From contig NZ_MABH01000231.1 in the NCBI RefSeq assembly GCF_001720585.1, positions 1 through 36,720 on the forward strand: DNA of 36,720 bases, written 5' to 3'. Below, piece by piece: positions 28,297-35,244 of this stretch (within the stretch, counting starts at the first letter, position 1; every line of letters starts with the position of its first letter). The notes beneath the pieces were generated by a model that had not been told where the DNA came from, did no database searches, and saw only the letters and a list, made by a program, of their open reading frames with translations. This stretch comes from Cereibacter johrii (GTDB lineage Bacteria; Pseudomonadota; Alphaproteobacteria; Rhodobacterales; Rhodobacteraceae). Both the position numbers and the translations under genes were made by a program.

Positions 28297-28655
28297 CCGT
28301 TCTTGCCATCGACGATTCCCGCACCATCCGGGAACTCTTGCGAGAAGCTCTGGTGCAGGCCGGCTTCGAGGTGCATCTCGCCATCGACGGGCTCGACGGG
28401 CTCGAGAAGCTGGAAGCGGCCAAGCCTCATGCCGTCATCACGGATATCAACATGCCGCGTATGGACGGATTCGGCTTCATCCGAGCGGTCCGGGAGCAAC
28501 CGCAGCATTCCGCTTTGCCCATCATCGTGCTGACGACCGAAAGCGCGGCCGAGTTGAAGGCCAGAGCGCGTGAGGCAGGTGCAACCGCGTGGATCGTGAA
28601 GCCGTTCGATGAAGCGAAGCTGGTTTCCGCCCTGCGGCGCGTGGCGGTCGCGTGA
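28287..28655 (+). CDS. cheY1: Chemotaxis response regulator CheY (CheY1-type position)
   Basis: This 122-residue receiver lies directly before cheA. The acid pocket is Asp9/Asp10, the phospho-acceptor Asp53 in ITDINMPRMDG, and the switch residues are Thr83 (VLTTES) and Lys105 (VKPFD). It is a clear paralogue of the CheY at 20851, and each follows a STAS gene. An AGGAGG Shine-Dalgarno at 28271-28276 lies inside the STAS gene, 10 bases before the ATG. The open frame extends far upstream through cheD and the STAS gene, but that is a shadow. The name cheY1 assumes this is the C. sphaeroides CheOp1 locus. Confidence 0.93.
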   Translation: MPLTVLAIDDSRTIRELLREALVQAGFEVHLAIDGLDGLEKLEAAKPHAVITDINMPRMDGFGFIRAVREQPQHSALPIIVLTTESAAELKARAREAGATAWIVKPFDEAKLVSALRRVAVA

Positions 28656-28662
28656 GGCCGTC

Positions 28663-30723
28663 ATGGAACAGAGCGACATTCGCAGCGCCTTCTTCGTCGA
28701 GTGCGAGGATCTCATGGAGGCCCTCAATGAGGGGCTCGATCGGATCGAGGAGACGCTGGACGAGGGGCATGACGACGAAACGGTAAACGCCGTCTTCCGC
28801 GCCGTCCACTCGATCAAGGGGGGTGCCGGAGCGTTCAAGCTCGACGCACTCGTCAGGTTTGCCCACCAGTTCGAGACGACGCTCGACTCCCTGCGCGCCG
28901 GCCGCGTTTCCGTCGATCCTCCGCTTCTGGCCCTGCTGCATAAGGCAGCGGATCGACTGTCCGATCTGTTGCAAGCCGCCCGGACAGGATCCGAGGCAGC
29001 GGACATCGATCCCGACGATCTCGCAGCGCAGCTCGCACAAGCGGCGGGAGAGGAAGAGGTTGGGGAAGCCGATGCGGAGGATCTGGGCTTCGTGCCGATG
29101 CGGCTGGATCTCGATCTGCCGGTGGCGGCTCCGGACGAGGTGCAATCGGGTCGCTACTCGATCGACTTCAGCCCAACGCGCGCCCTCTATGCCTGCGGAA
29201 ACGATACGAGCATCCTGTTCCGCGTCTTGGGCGACCTCGGCCGGATGGAGGTGCGGCTGGATCGCTCCCGTCTGCCGGACTTCGACTCTCTCGACTGGCA
29301 GGAGAGCTGGCTTGATTGGCATCTCACGCTCGAGACGGATGAACCGGAGCACCAGATCGACGAAGTATTCGAATTCGTCGAGGACCTTTGCAGGCTCGAA
29401 ATCCGCCCGATGCCCCTGGAAGCGCCCGGACCGGACCCGGAGCCGGAACCGGATCCCGAACCGGATCCCCCGGCTTCGGGACCCGCGGCACCTAGAAAGG
29501 CTCCTGTGGAAGACGGCCGGAACGCCTCACCGCGCGCCACCGTCAGGGTGGAGCTCGATCGCGTCGATCGCCTGATCAACATCGTGGGCGAACTGGTGAT
29601 CAATCAGGCCATGCTCTCTCAGTGCGTTCAGGACGAGGGCGTGCCGCCGCGCTCGCCCGTTCGCAATCGGCTCGACGATTTCCGCAACCTCGCGCGGGAA
29701 ATCCAGGAAAGCGTGATGGCCATCCGGGCGCAGGCGATCAAGCCGCTGTTCCAGCGGATGTCGCGCATCGCCCGCGAGGCCTCGGAAATCGCCCAAAAGC
29801 AGATCCGGCTGGTCACCGAAGGCGAGAGCACCGAAGTGGACAAGACGGTCATCGAGCGGCTTGCCGACCCGCTTACGCACATGATCCGCAATGCTGTCGA
29901 TCACGGCATCGAACCGGCGGACAGGCGTCTCCATCTCGGCAAGCCCCCCGTCGGACTGATCACGCTTACCGCAGCACATCGATCCGGCCGGGTGCTCATC
30001 GAGATCAAGGACGACGGCGGCGGCATCAACCGGCCGCGCGTTCTCGAGATCGCCCGGGGCAAAGGTCTCGTCGCCCCGGAGGCGCAATTGACGGAAGAGG
30101 AGATCGATGGGCTGCTCTTCATGCCGGGCTTCTCCACCGCCTCCGTCGTCTCCGACTTGTCCGGCCGCGGCGTCGGCATGGATGTCGTCAAGAGCGCCAT
30201 CGAGTCGCTGGGCGGGCGCATCACCATCGCCTCGGATCCCGGCGTTGGCACCACCTTCACCATCAGCCTGCCGCTGACGCTTGCCGTGCTCGATGGAATG
30301 GTGGTCGATGTGGGCGGTCAGACGATGGTGGTGCCCGTCTCAGCCATCGTCGAGACCTTGCGCCCGCGCCCCACCGACATTCATGTCCTGGGATCGGGCG
30401 ATCAGGTGGTCGCCATTCGCGGCAGTCTGGTTCCGATCGTCGATTGCGGGTCCATCTTCGGATTTCGCGCGCCCGTGCGCAGCTATGGGGAGAGCGTTCT
30501 TCTTCTGGTGGAGACGGCCCGCCAGAAGCTCTGCGCCCTTGTCGTCGACACGATCCATGACCAGCGCCAGGTTGTGATCAAGGGTCTCGAGAACGGATAC
30601 GGCCGCATCCCGGGGGTGGCCGCTGCCACCATCCTGGGCGACGGGCGCATCGCGCTGATCATTGCTCCGGAGGAAGCCGTGGACATCGGCACCTCGGGGG
30701 GCACGTTCTCGATGGAGTTCTGA
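28663..30723 (+). CDS. cheA: Chemotaxis histidine kinase CheA
   Basis: CheA autophosphorylates on ATP under receptor control and passes phosphate to the CheY proteins. The 686-residue protein has a P1 domain with phospho-His49 in [12 protein letters not shown] and a P2-like middle region (about 165-245). A Pro/Glu/Asp linker follows (about 254-285, repeated PEPDPEPD units). Then come the P3 dimerisation helices, a complete P4 kinase core (Asn410 in [15 protein letters not shown] at 450-454; GRGVGM at 501-506) and a CheW-like P5 domain to the end. All kinase boxes are intact, unlike the split CheA3/CheA4 of the C. sphaeroides third che operon. ATG 28663 follows the cheY stop by 7 bases; the GTGAGG overlapping that stop may serve as ribosome binding site. 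Confidence 0.97.
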   Translation: MEQSDIRSAFFVECEDLMEALNEGLDRIEETLDEGHDDETVNAVFRAVHSIKGGAGAFKLDALVRFAHQFETTLDSLRAGRVSVDPPLLALLHKAADRLSDLLQAARTGSEAADIDPDDLAAQLAQAAGEEEVGEADAEDLGFVPMRLDLDLPVAAPDEVQSGRYSIDFSPTRALYACGNDTSILFRVLGDLGRMEVRLDRSRLPDFDSLDWQESWLDWHLTLETDEPEHQIDEVFEFVEDLCRLEIRPMPLEAPGPDPEPEPDPEPDPPASGPAAPRKAPVEDGRNASPRATVRVELDRVDRLINIVGELVINQAMLSQCVQDEGVPPRSPVRNRLDDFRNLAREIQESVMAIRAQAIKPLFQRMSRIAREASEIAQKQIRLVTEGESTEVDKTVIERLADPLTHMIRNAVDHGIEPADRRLHLGKPPVGLITLTAAHRSGRVLIEIKDDGGGINRPRVLEIARGKGLVAPEAQLTEEEIDGLLFMPGFSTASVVSDLSGRGVGMDVVKSAIESLGGRITIASDPGVGTTFTISLPLTLAVLDGMVVDVGGQTMVVPVSAIVETLRPRPTDIHVLGSGDQVVAIRGSLVPIVDCGSIFGFRAPVRSYGESVLLLVETARQKLCALVVDTIHDQRQVVIKGLENGYGRIPGVAAATILGDGRIALIIAPEEAVDIGTSGGTFSMEF

Positions 30724-30724
30724 A

Positions 30725-31183
30725 ATGGCCGCCGTCAGCCTGGAAGACGATCTGCGAGAAGTCGTGGCTTTCCGCATCGGAAGTCAGGAATTCTGCATTG
30801 ACATCCGCGCCGTCCGCGAGATCCGCAGTTGGACGCCGACGACCGTTCTGCCTCACGCGCCCTCCTACATCATCGGAGTGATCAACCTGCGCGGCTCGGT
30901 GGTGCCGATCATCAATCTTGCGGAACGGCTGGGGTTAGGGTCTCTCGAACCTGAGGCCCGCCACGTCATCATCATCACCGTCGTCGAGGGCCAGGTCGTC
31001 GGACTGCTTGTCGATGCTGTCTCCGACATCTTGACGCTGCCTCCCTCCTCCGTACAGCCGATGCCGAAGATCGCCTCCGAAACCACCTTGTCCTTCGTGC
31101 GAGGCGTGATCACGCTGGACCAGCGGATTCTGCGGCTGCTCGATCTGATAGGAGTGCTGCCGAACGTCAGGCGGATGATGTGA
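30725..31183 (+). CDS. cheW: Chemotaxis coupling protein CheW
   Basis: CheW links receptor tips to the CheA P5 domain in the membrane array. The 152-residue protein is a single SH3-like CheW domain with the typical segments [36 protein letters not shown] and [14 protein letters not shown] 30725 lies one base after the cheA stop, with GGAG about 7 bases upstream. The track of open sequence begins earlier, inside cheA, but the upstream 21 codons are a shadow. The stop overlaps the cheR start. Confidence 0.96.
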   Translation: MAAVSLEDDLREVVAFRIGSQEFCIDIRAVREIRSWTPTTVLPHAPSYIIGVINLRGSVVPIINLAERLGLGSLEPEARHVIIITVVEGQVVGLLVDAVSDILTLPPSSVQPMPKIASETTLSFVRGVITLDQRILRLLDLIGVLPNVRRMM

Positions 31184-32097
31184 AATACTGTCCGCGACAT
31201 ATCCCGACTGCAGCCCGTGACCCGCAGCTTTCGCAGGAAGATTTCCACCGGATTGCTGAACTGGCCCATGCCGAGGCGGGGCTCACCATGCCGGACGCCA
31301 AGGAGCCGCTGGTTTATGCTCGGCTGGCCAAGCGGCTCCGTCAACTGTCCCTGACAAGCTTCACTGCCTATCTCGACCTGATCTCTAGGCCCGAAGGCCG
31401 CGACGAGCGCTCCATGTTCATCTCGAGCATGACCACCAACACAACCCGCTTCTTCCGCGAAGAGCATCATTTCGAACTCCTCGCAGAGCGTGTGTTACCG
31501 CCCCTGCTGGATGCGGCGCGGCGCGGCACACGGGTCCGGCTCTGGTCCGCGGGCTGTTCGTCGGGAGAGGAGCCCTTCAGCATGGCGATCACGTTGCTGG
31601 AGCTCTGCCCGGACGCCGGTCACTACGATATCAAGATCCTCGCCACCGATATAGACAGCAAGATCCTGGGAAGGGCGCAAGCGGGCTGCTTTGCAGCATC
31701 GAGCCTTGCCGCTCTGCCGGATGCGGTTCTGGCACGACACTTCGGGCCACCCGACCCCGACGGCCGAAGAGAAGTATCGGCGGAACTGCGCACACTCGTG
31801 ACCTTCAAGCCGCTGAACCTGGTGAAGCCTTGGCCGGTAACCCGACCTTTCGACGTGATATTCTGTCGGAACGTCGCGATCTACTTCGACCCCGCCACGC
31901 AGAACCGGATCTGGCGCGGCTTCGCGAGCACGCTTGCTCCGGGAGGCCATCTCTTCATCGGCCATTCCGAGCGGCTTTCGCACGAGGTCAGACACCAATT
32001 CGAAACGGTTGGCATGACATCATTCCGCCTGCGCGCACCCCCGCCGACGGGCGGGCCAGGAAAGGAGATCTTTGGTGGCACTCAGGGACAGCATTAG
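31180..32097 (+). CDS. cheR: Chemoreceptor methyltransferase CheR
   Basis: CheR methylates receptor glutamates with S-adenosylmethionine, the adaptation reaction opposed by CheB. The 305-residue protein has the N-terminal all-alpha CheR domain with [13 protein letters not shown] at about 82-94. The SAM-binding domain follows, with the glycine-rich motif [14 protein letters not shown] at about 121-134, ILATDID, and [11 protein letters not shown] near residue 230. The start is GTG 31180 in a GTGA overlap with the cheW stop. No cheB follows it here, although the two are usually neighbours, so the opposing esterase must be encoded elsewhere. Confidence 0.96.
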   Translation: MKYCPRHIPTAARDPQLSQEDFHRIAELAHAEAGLTMPDAKEPLVYARLAKRLRQLSLTSFTAYLDLISRPEGRDERSMFISSMTTNTTRFFREEHHFELLAERVLPPLLDAARRGTRVRLWSAGCSSGEEPFSMAITLLELCPDAGHYDIKILATDIDSKILGRAQAGCFAASSLAALPDAVLARHFGPPDPDGRREVSAELRTLVTFKPLNLVKPWPVTRPFDVIFCRNVAIYFDPATQNRIWRGFASTLAPGGHLFIGHSERLSHEVRHQFETVGMTSFRLRAPPPTGGPGKEIFGGTQGQH

Positions 32098-32461
32098 GAT
32101 CATGGTGGTCGATGACATGTCGACCAGCCGGGGTCTGATCATTCAGGCACTGGAAGAATTGGGGATCAAGAAGATCGACTTCTGCAAGGACGGAGCCTCG
32201 GCCCTGCGGCAGCTGGCGGCCAATCCGGTGCATCTGGTGATTTCCGACTACAACATGCCCGGCCTCGACGGGCTGGGCCTCCTCAAGGGGATCCGCGAGA
32301 ACAAGACCACACAGCGGATGGGTTTCATCCTCGTCAGCGGCACCGCCACGCGCGAGATCATCGAAAAGGGCCAGTCGCTCGGTATGAACAACTTCATCAA
32401 GAAGCCCTTTACCACCGACGGGATGCGCAAGGCCATCCAAGCCGTCGTGGGCGCTCTATGA
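32075..32461 (+). CDS. cheY2: Chemotaxis response regulator CheY (CheY2-type position)
   Basis: This 128-residue receiver differs from the operon's other two CheYs and is closer to enteric/rhizobial CheY: MVVDDMSTSRG, ELGIKKIDFCKDG, phospho-acceptor Asp58 in VISDYNMPGLDG, and NNFIKKPFT near the C-terminus. The start is not ATG. I prefer GTG 32075 because AAAGGAG (32061-32067) lies 7 bases upstream; a TTG one codon earlier is possible. The gene overlaps the end of cheR by 23 bases. Its stop overlaps the next start as ATGA (32458-32461). It is the likeliest CheY here to act directly on the flagellar motor, but that is inference. Confidence 0.93.
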   Translation: MALRDSIRIMVVDDMSTSRGLIIQALEELGIKKIDFCKDGASALRQLAANPVHLVISDYNMPGLDGLGLLKGIRENKTTQRMGFILVSGTATREIIEKGQSLGMNNFIKKPFTTDGMRKAIQAVVGAL

Positions 32462-32805
32462 GCGGTCTGCAGGCAACGCCCCTGCGGCTCGTTCTCGAAC
32501 GGCTGGCGGTGCAACTCGACAGGCTCGCCGCCATGAGTGGCGAGATCGAGGAGGCCGTGGGACACGACATCGCCGCCGCCGGTGGGCGCTCAGGCGGCGG
32601 AGAGATCCTTCAGAGCCTCGACGATCTGGTTCAGTCCCTGGCCGGACTGTCCGCCTATGTCGGCCGTCTGGGACAGGACATGGGCCTGGAGGTCGAGGTC
32701 AACATTCACGACGCGGTGGCCGCGGTTCGCCAGAGAAGCCTGGCCACGGCCCTCGCCGGCCAGGAATGCGAGAAGGTCGAAAGTGGCAGCGCCGACTTCT
32801 TCTGA
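32458..32805 (+). CDS. Small CheT-like protein with D-x-x-x-Q motif
   Basis: This 115-residue, mostly helical protein closes the chemotaxis operon. The central helix reads LQSLDDLVQSLAGLSAYV; Asp55 and Gln59 give the D-x-x-x-Q spacing of the CheZ catalytic pair. Sinorhizobium che operons also end with a small protein, CheT, reported to carry such a motif and to help terminate the CheY-P signal; size, place and motif agree, so I call this CheT-like. A flexible Gly/Ala patch (AAAGGRSGGGE, 39-49) precedes the motif. It is coupled to cheY2 by an ATGA overlap, which suits a phosphatase or partner of that CheY. Similarity rests on my reading only. Confidence 0.65.
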   Translation: MSGLQATPLRLVLERLAVQLDRLAAMSGEIEEAVGHDIAAAGGRSGGGEILQSLDDLVQSLAGLSAYVGRLGQDMGLEVEVNIHDAVAAVRQRSLATALAGQECEKVESGSADFF

Positions 32806-32824
32806 CATCCGCCCTTTCATGCCG

Positions 32825-32854
32825 GAGCGGCGGGCCTCCTCCCGCGGCGCGCTC
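32825..32854 (+). terminator. Candidate terminator of the chemotaxis operon
   Basis: GAGCG-GCGGG (32825-32834) can pair with CCCGC (32841-32845) and, after a 4-base bulge, CGCTC (32850-32854), giving about 10 pairs with a 6-base loop. It lies 20 bases after the last stop codon. There is no T-run, so confidence is modest. Confidence 0.4.
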
Positions 32855-32991
32855 CTGCTTGATCGAGGCTCTCGCCGTTTCTCGTTCAGGCACAAGGGGG
32901 ACCGGCCGACCCTCCCCCGTCCCCGTGAAGTTCCGAACGATCCGATGGAGAGGAAGCGCAGGTGCTGCGCTTTCACCATCCTCGCCAGCCG

Positions 32992-33020
32992 TTGTGCCGC
33001 CCCGGCCTTTCCCCTAGGGT
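32992..33020 (+). promoter_or_regulatory. Candidate sigma-70 promoter for metY
   Basis: A -35-like TTGTGC (32992-32997) and a -10-like TAGGGT (33015-33020) are 17 bases apart, and the predicted start would leave a short leader before the ATG at 33051. The -35 TTG is the best conserved promoter feature in Rhodobacter, while -10 boxes vary. The match to consensus is partial. Confidence 0.35.
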
Positions 33021-33050
33021 CGCGCGCAGCAATCCAACGGGGGGTGACTG

Positions 33051-34343
33051 ATGAGCTCAGACCGCAAACTCGGCTTCGACACGCTGCAGATCCACGCCGG
33101 GGCCAAGCCGGATCCGGCGACCGGCGCGCGGCAGGTGCCGATCTATCAGACGACCGCCTACGTGTTCCGCGACGCCGAGCACGCGGCACGTCTCTTCAAT
33201 CTGGAAGAGGTGGGCTACATCTACTCGCGCCTCACCAACCCGACCGTCATGGCTCTGGCCGAGAGGGTGGCCGCGCTGGAGGGAGGTGCGGGCGCAGTCT
33301 GTTGCTCCTCGGGACATGCCGCGCAGATCATGGCGCTCTTCCCGCTGATGGAACCGGGCCGCAACATCGTGGCCTCGACCCGTCTCTACGGCGGCACGAT
33401 CACGCAGTTCTCGCAGACGATCAGGCGGTTCGGCTGGTCGGCCAAGTTCGTGGACTTCGACGATCCCGCCGCCATCGAGGCCGCGGTCAACTCGGATACG
33501 CGCGCCCTCTTCTGCGAGACCATTGCCAATCCCGGCGGCGTCATCACGGATCTCGATGCGGTCTCGGCCATCGCGGACAAGGTGGGCCTGCCGCTCATCG
33601 TGGACAACACCACCGCCACGCCCTGGCTCTGCCGCCCCATCGAGCATGGCGCGACGCTCGTCGTGCATTCCGCAACGAAATATCTGACCGGCAACGGCAC
33701 GGTGACGGGCGGCGTGATCGTGGACTCGGGCAAGTTCGACTGGTCGGCCTCGGACAAGTTCCCGAGTCTCTCGCAGCCAGAGCCGGCCTACCACGGCCTC
33801 GTCTTCCACAAGGCTCTGGGGCCGATGGCCTATACGTTCCACTCCATTGCCGTTGGACTGCGCGATCTCGGCATGACCATGAACCCGCAGGGGGCGCACT
33901 ACACGCTGATGGGGATCGAGACTCTCAGCCTGCGCATGGCCCGGCATGTCGAGAACGCGCAGAAGGTGGCCGCGTGGCTGGAGCAGGACCCGCGGGTGGA
34001 GTTCGTGACCTACGCAGGATTGCCCTCCTCGCCCTGGCACGGCCGCGTCGCGCGGATCTGCCCGAAGGGCGCCGGAGCCCTTTTCACCTTCGCGGTGAAG
34101 GGCGGCTACGACGCTTGCGTGGCGCTCGTCGATGCGCTGCAGCTGTTCAGCCATGTCGCCAACCTCGGCGATACGCGGTCGCTCGTGATCCACTCGGCCT
34201 CCACCACCCATCGTCAGCTCACGCCCGAGCAGCAGGTGGCGGCCGGGGCTGCGCCGAATGTGGTGCGCATCTCGATCGGGATCGAGGATGCCGACGATCT
34301 GATCGCGGACCTGGATCAGGCCCTCGCCAAGGCCACGGCCTGA
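33051..34343 (+). CDS. metY: O-acetylhomoserine sulfhydrylase (aminocarboxypropyltransferase)
   Basis: This PLP enzyme of the Cys/Met metabolism family forms homocysteine from O-acetylhomoserine and sulfide, in methionine synthesis. The 430-residue length is right for MetY and longer than MetB/MetC/MetZ (about 380-400). The N-terminus has the family signature FDTLQIHAG, then VPIYQTTAYVF and YIYSRLTNPT. The PLP lysine is Lys210 in VVHSATKYLTGNGT. LGDTRSLVIHSASTTH near residue 370 binds substrate carboxylate in relatives. A GGGGGG-containing Shine-Dalgarno (33039-33044) lies 6 bases before the ATG. It seems monocistronic, bounded by its own promoter candidate and a terminator stem. Confidence 0.93.
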   Translation: MSSDRKLGFDTLQIHAGAKPDPATGARQVPIYQTTAYVFRDAEHAARLFNLEEVGYIYSRLTNPTVMALAERVAALEGGAGAVCCSSGHAAQIMALFPLMEPGRNIVASTRLYGGTITQFSQTIRRFGWSAKFVDFDDPAAIEAAVNSDTRALFCETIANPGGVITDLDAVSAIADKVGLPLIVDNTTATPWLCRPIEHGATLVVHSATKYLTGNGTVTGGVIVDSGKFDWSASDKFPSLSQPEPAYHGLVFHKALGPMAYTFHSIAVGLRDLGMTMNPQGAHYTLMGIETLSLRMARHVENAQKVAAWLEQDPRVEFVTYAGLPSSPWHGRVARICPKGAGALFTFAVKGGYDACVALVDALQLFSHVANLGDTRSLVIHSASTTHRQLTPEQQVAAGAAPNVVRISIGIEDADDLIADLDQALAKATA

Positions 34344-34350
34344 CGGCCCA

Positions 34351-34382
34351 CTTCGGAGGCGATGCGAAGATCGCCTCCGAAG
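34351..34382. terminator. Bidirectional 13-bp hairpin between metY and SIMPL gene
   Basis: CTTCGGAGGCGAT (34351-34363), a 6-base loop and its exact reverse complement (34370-34382) form a perfect 13-bp stem in the 45-base gap between two convergent genes. It is the longest perfect stem noticed in the window. It can end transcription from both sides, although neither side has a T-run. Confidence 0.7.
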
Positions 34383-34388
34383 CCTCTG

Positions 34389-35081
34389 TCATTGGGGCTG
34401 TTTCAGCTCGTAGACCAGAGTCACCTGCGCGGTCGTTTCGATCTCGCCCTCGGCCACAGGCACCGGCGCGTCCATGGCCGCCTCGCGATACATCGGCATC
34501 GGCGGCTGATAGCCGTCGCCACCCTCGCGGATCTCGAGGATCGGGCCGAGCTGCACGCCCGCGGCCTCGGTCAGAAGCTGCGCCCGCGCCTGAGCCTTGG
34601 CCACCGCCTTGCGGCGCGCCTCGTCCATGGCCGGCTGGGGATCCACGAGCCCGAAGCTCACGCCCTGCAGCGTGTTGGCGCCATCCTGCACCGCCTGATC
34701 GAGCACCGCCCCGAGCCGATCCAGCGCCCGCACCCGCACCGTCAGCATGTTCGAGGCGACATAGCCTGCAATGCGCGGCGCCTCGCCATCCGGGCTCTGG
34801 GTCCAGTTCGGGTTCAGGGACAGGCCCGAGGTCTGCAGATCGCGGTCCTCGAGCCCGGCCTCCTTCAGCCGCTGCAGCACCCGCCCCAGCTTCTCGCTGT
34901 TGCCTGCCATCGCCTCCGCCGCGGTGGCGGCTTCGGTCGTCACGCCGAGCGTGATCGTGGCCATGTCGGGACGACCGGCCACCGCGCCTTCCCCCGTCAC
35001 GGTCAGGCGCGGCGTGTCCGCTAGGACTTGTCCCGGCAGGACGAGAGCGGTGCAGAGCATCAGGGCCTTGGCAATATTCAT
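34389..35081 (-). CDS. Periplasmic SIMPL (DUF541) domain protein
   Basis: This 230-residue protein has a signal peptide (MNIAKALMLCTALVLPGQVLA, cleavage expected near residues 21-22). A SIMPL/DUF541 domain follows: TPRLTVTGEGAVAGRPDMATITLGV, then DLQTSGLSLNPNW, the segment beginning GYVASNMLTVRV, and LDQAVQDGANTLQGVSFGL. A helix DEARRKAVAKAQARAQLL comes next. It is related to E. coli YggE and to outer-membrane/periplasmic proteins of unclear function, linked to oxidative stress in some reports. A perfect AAGGAGG Shine-Dalgarno lies 10 bases before the ATG. It is convergent with metY and divergent from the next gene. Confidence 0.9.
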   Translation of the reverse strand: MNIAKALMLCTALVLPGQVLADTPRLTVTGEGAVAGRPDMATITLGVTTEAATAAEAMAGNSEKLGRVLQRLKEAGLEDRDLQTSGLSLNPNWTQSPDGEAPRIAGYVASNMLTVRVRALDRLGAVLDQAVQDGANTLQGVSFGLVDPQPAMDEARRKAVAKAQARAQLLTEAAGVQLGPILEIREGGDGYQPPMPMYREAAMDAPVPVAEGEIETTAQVTLVYELKQPQ

Positions 35082-35183
35082 CTGTGAAGTTCCTCCTTGG
35101 AGTTGTCAGCGTTCGCCTCTCATGACGCAGCCGGCAAGCCGATCCTTGGGTCTTTTTCTTTCATTCGGCGAAAAGCTGCTGTA

Positions 35184-35218
35184 ACACCGGGGACGCTGAG
35201 ACCCGGACTCCCCGGTGT
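35184..35218. promoter_or_regulatory. Inverted repeat in the divergent SIMPL / acidic-protein intergenic region
   Basis: A perfect 9-bp inverted repeat (ACACCGGGG 35184-35192, 17-base loop, CCCCGGTGT 35210-35218) ends 26 bases before the ATG of the right-hand gene. It could be an operator in the 163-base divergent promoter region or a leader hairpin. I found no convincing sigma-70 pair beside it. Confidence 0.4.
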
Positions 35219-35244
35219 GCCGCCAGATGTGCTAGACCCGCGAA

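Larger units (their letters stand above)
32806..33050. other. Intergenic region between chemotaxis operon and metY
   Basis: These 245 bases hold no gene I can support. They contain an imperfect GC-rich hairpin near the operon end and a plausible promoter with ribosome binding site for metY. A stretch at 32942-32980 is purine-rich but shows no clear feature. Confidence 0.6.

Noticed and set aside
29420-29480. Short tandem repeat that could suggest a CRISPR or mobile repeat
   Set aside because: It is in frame inside cheA and simply encodes a Pro/Glu/Asp linker; there are no spacers or flanking repeats.
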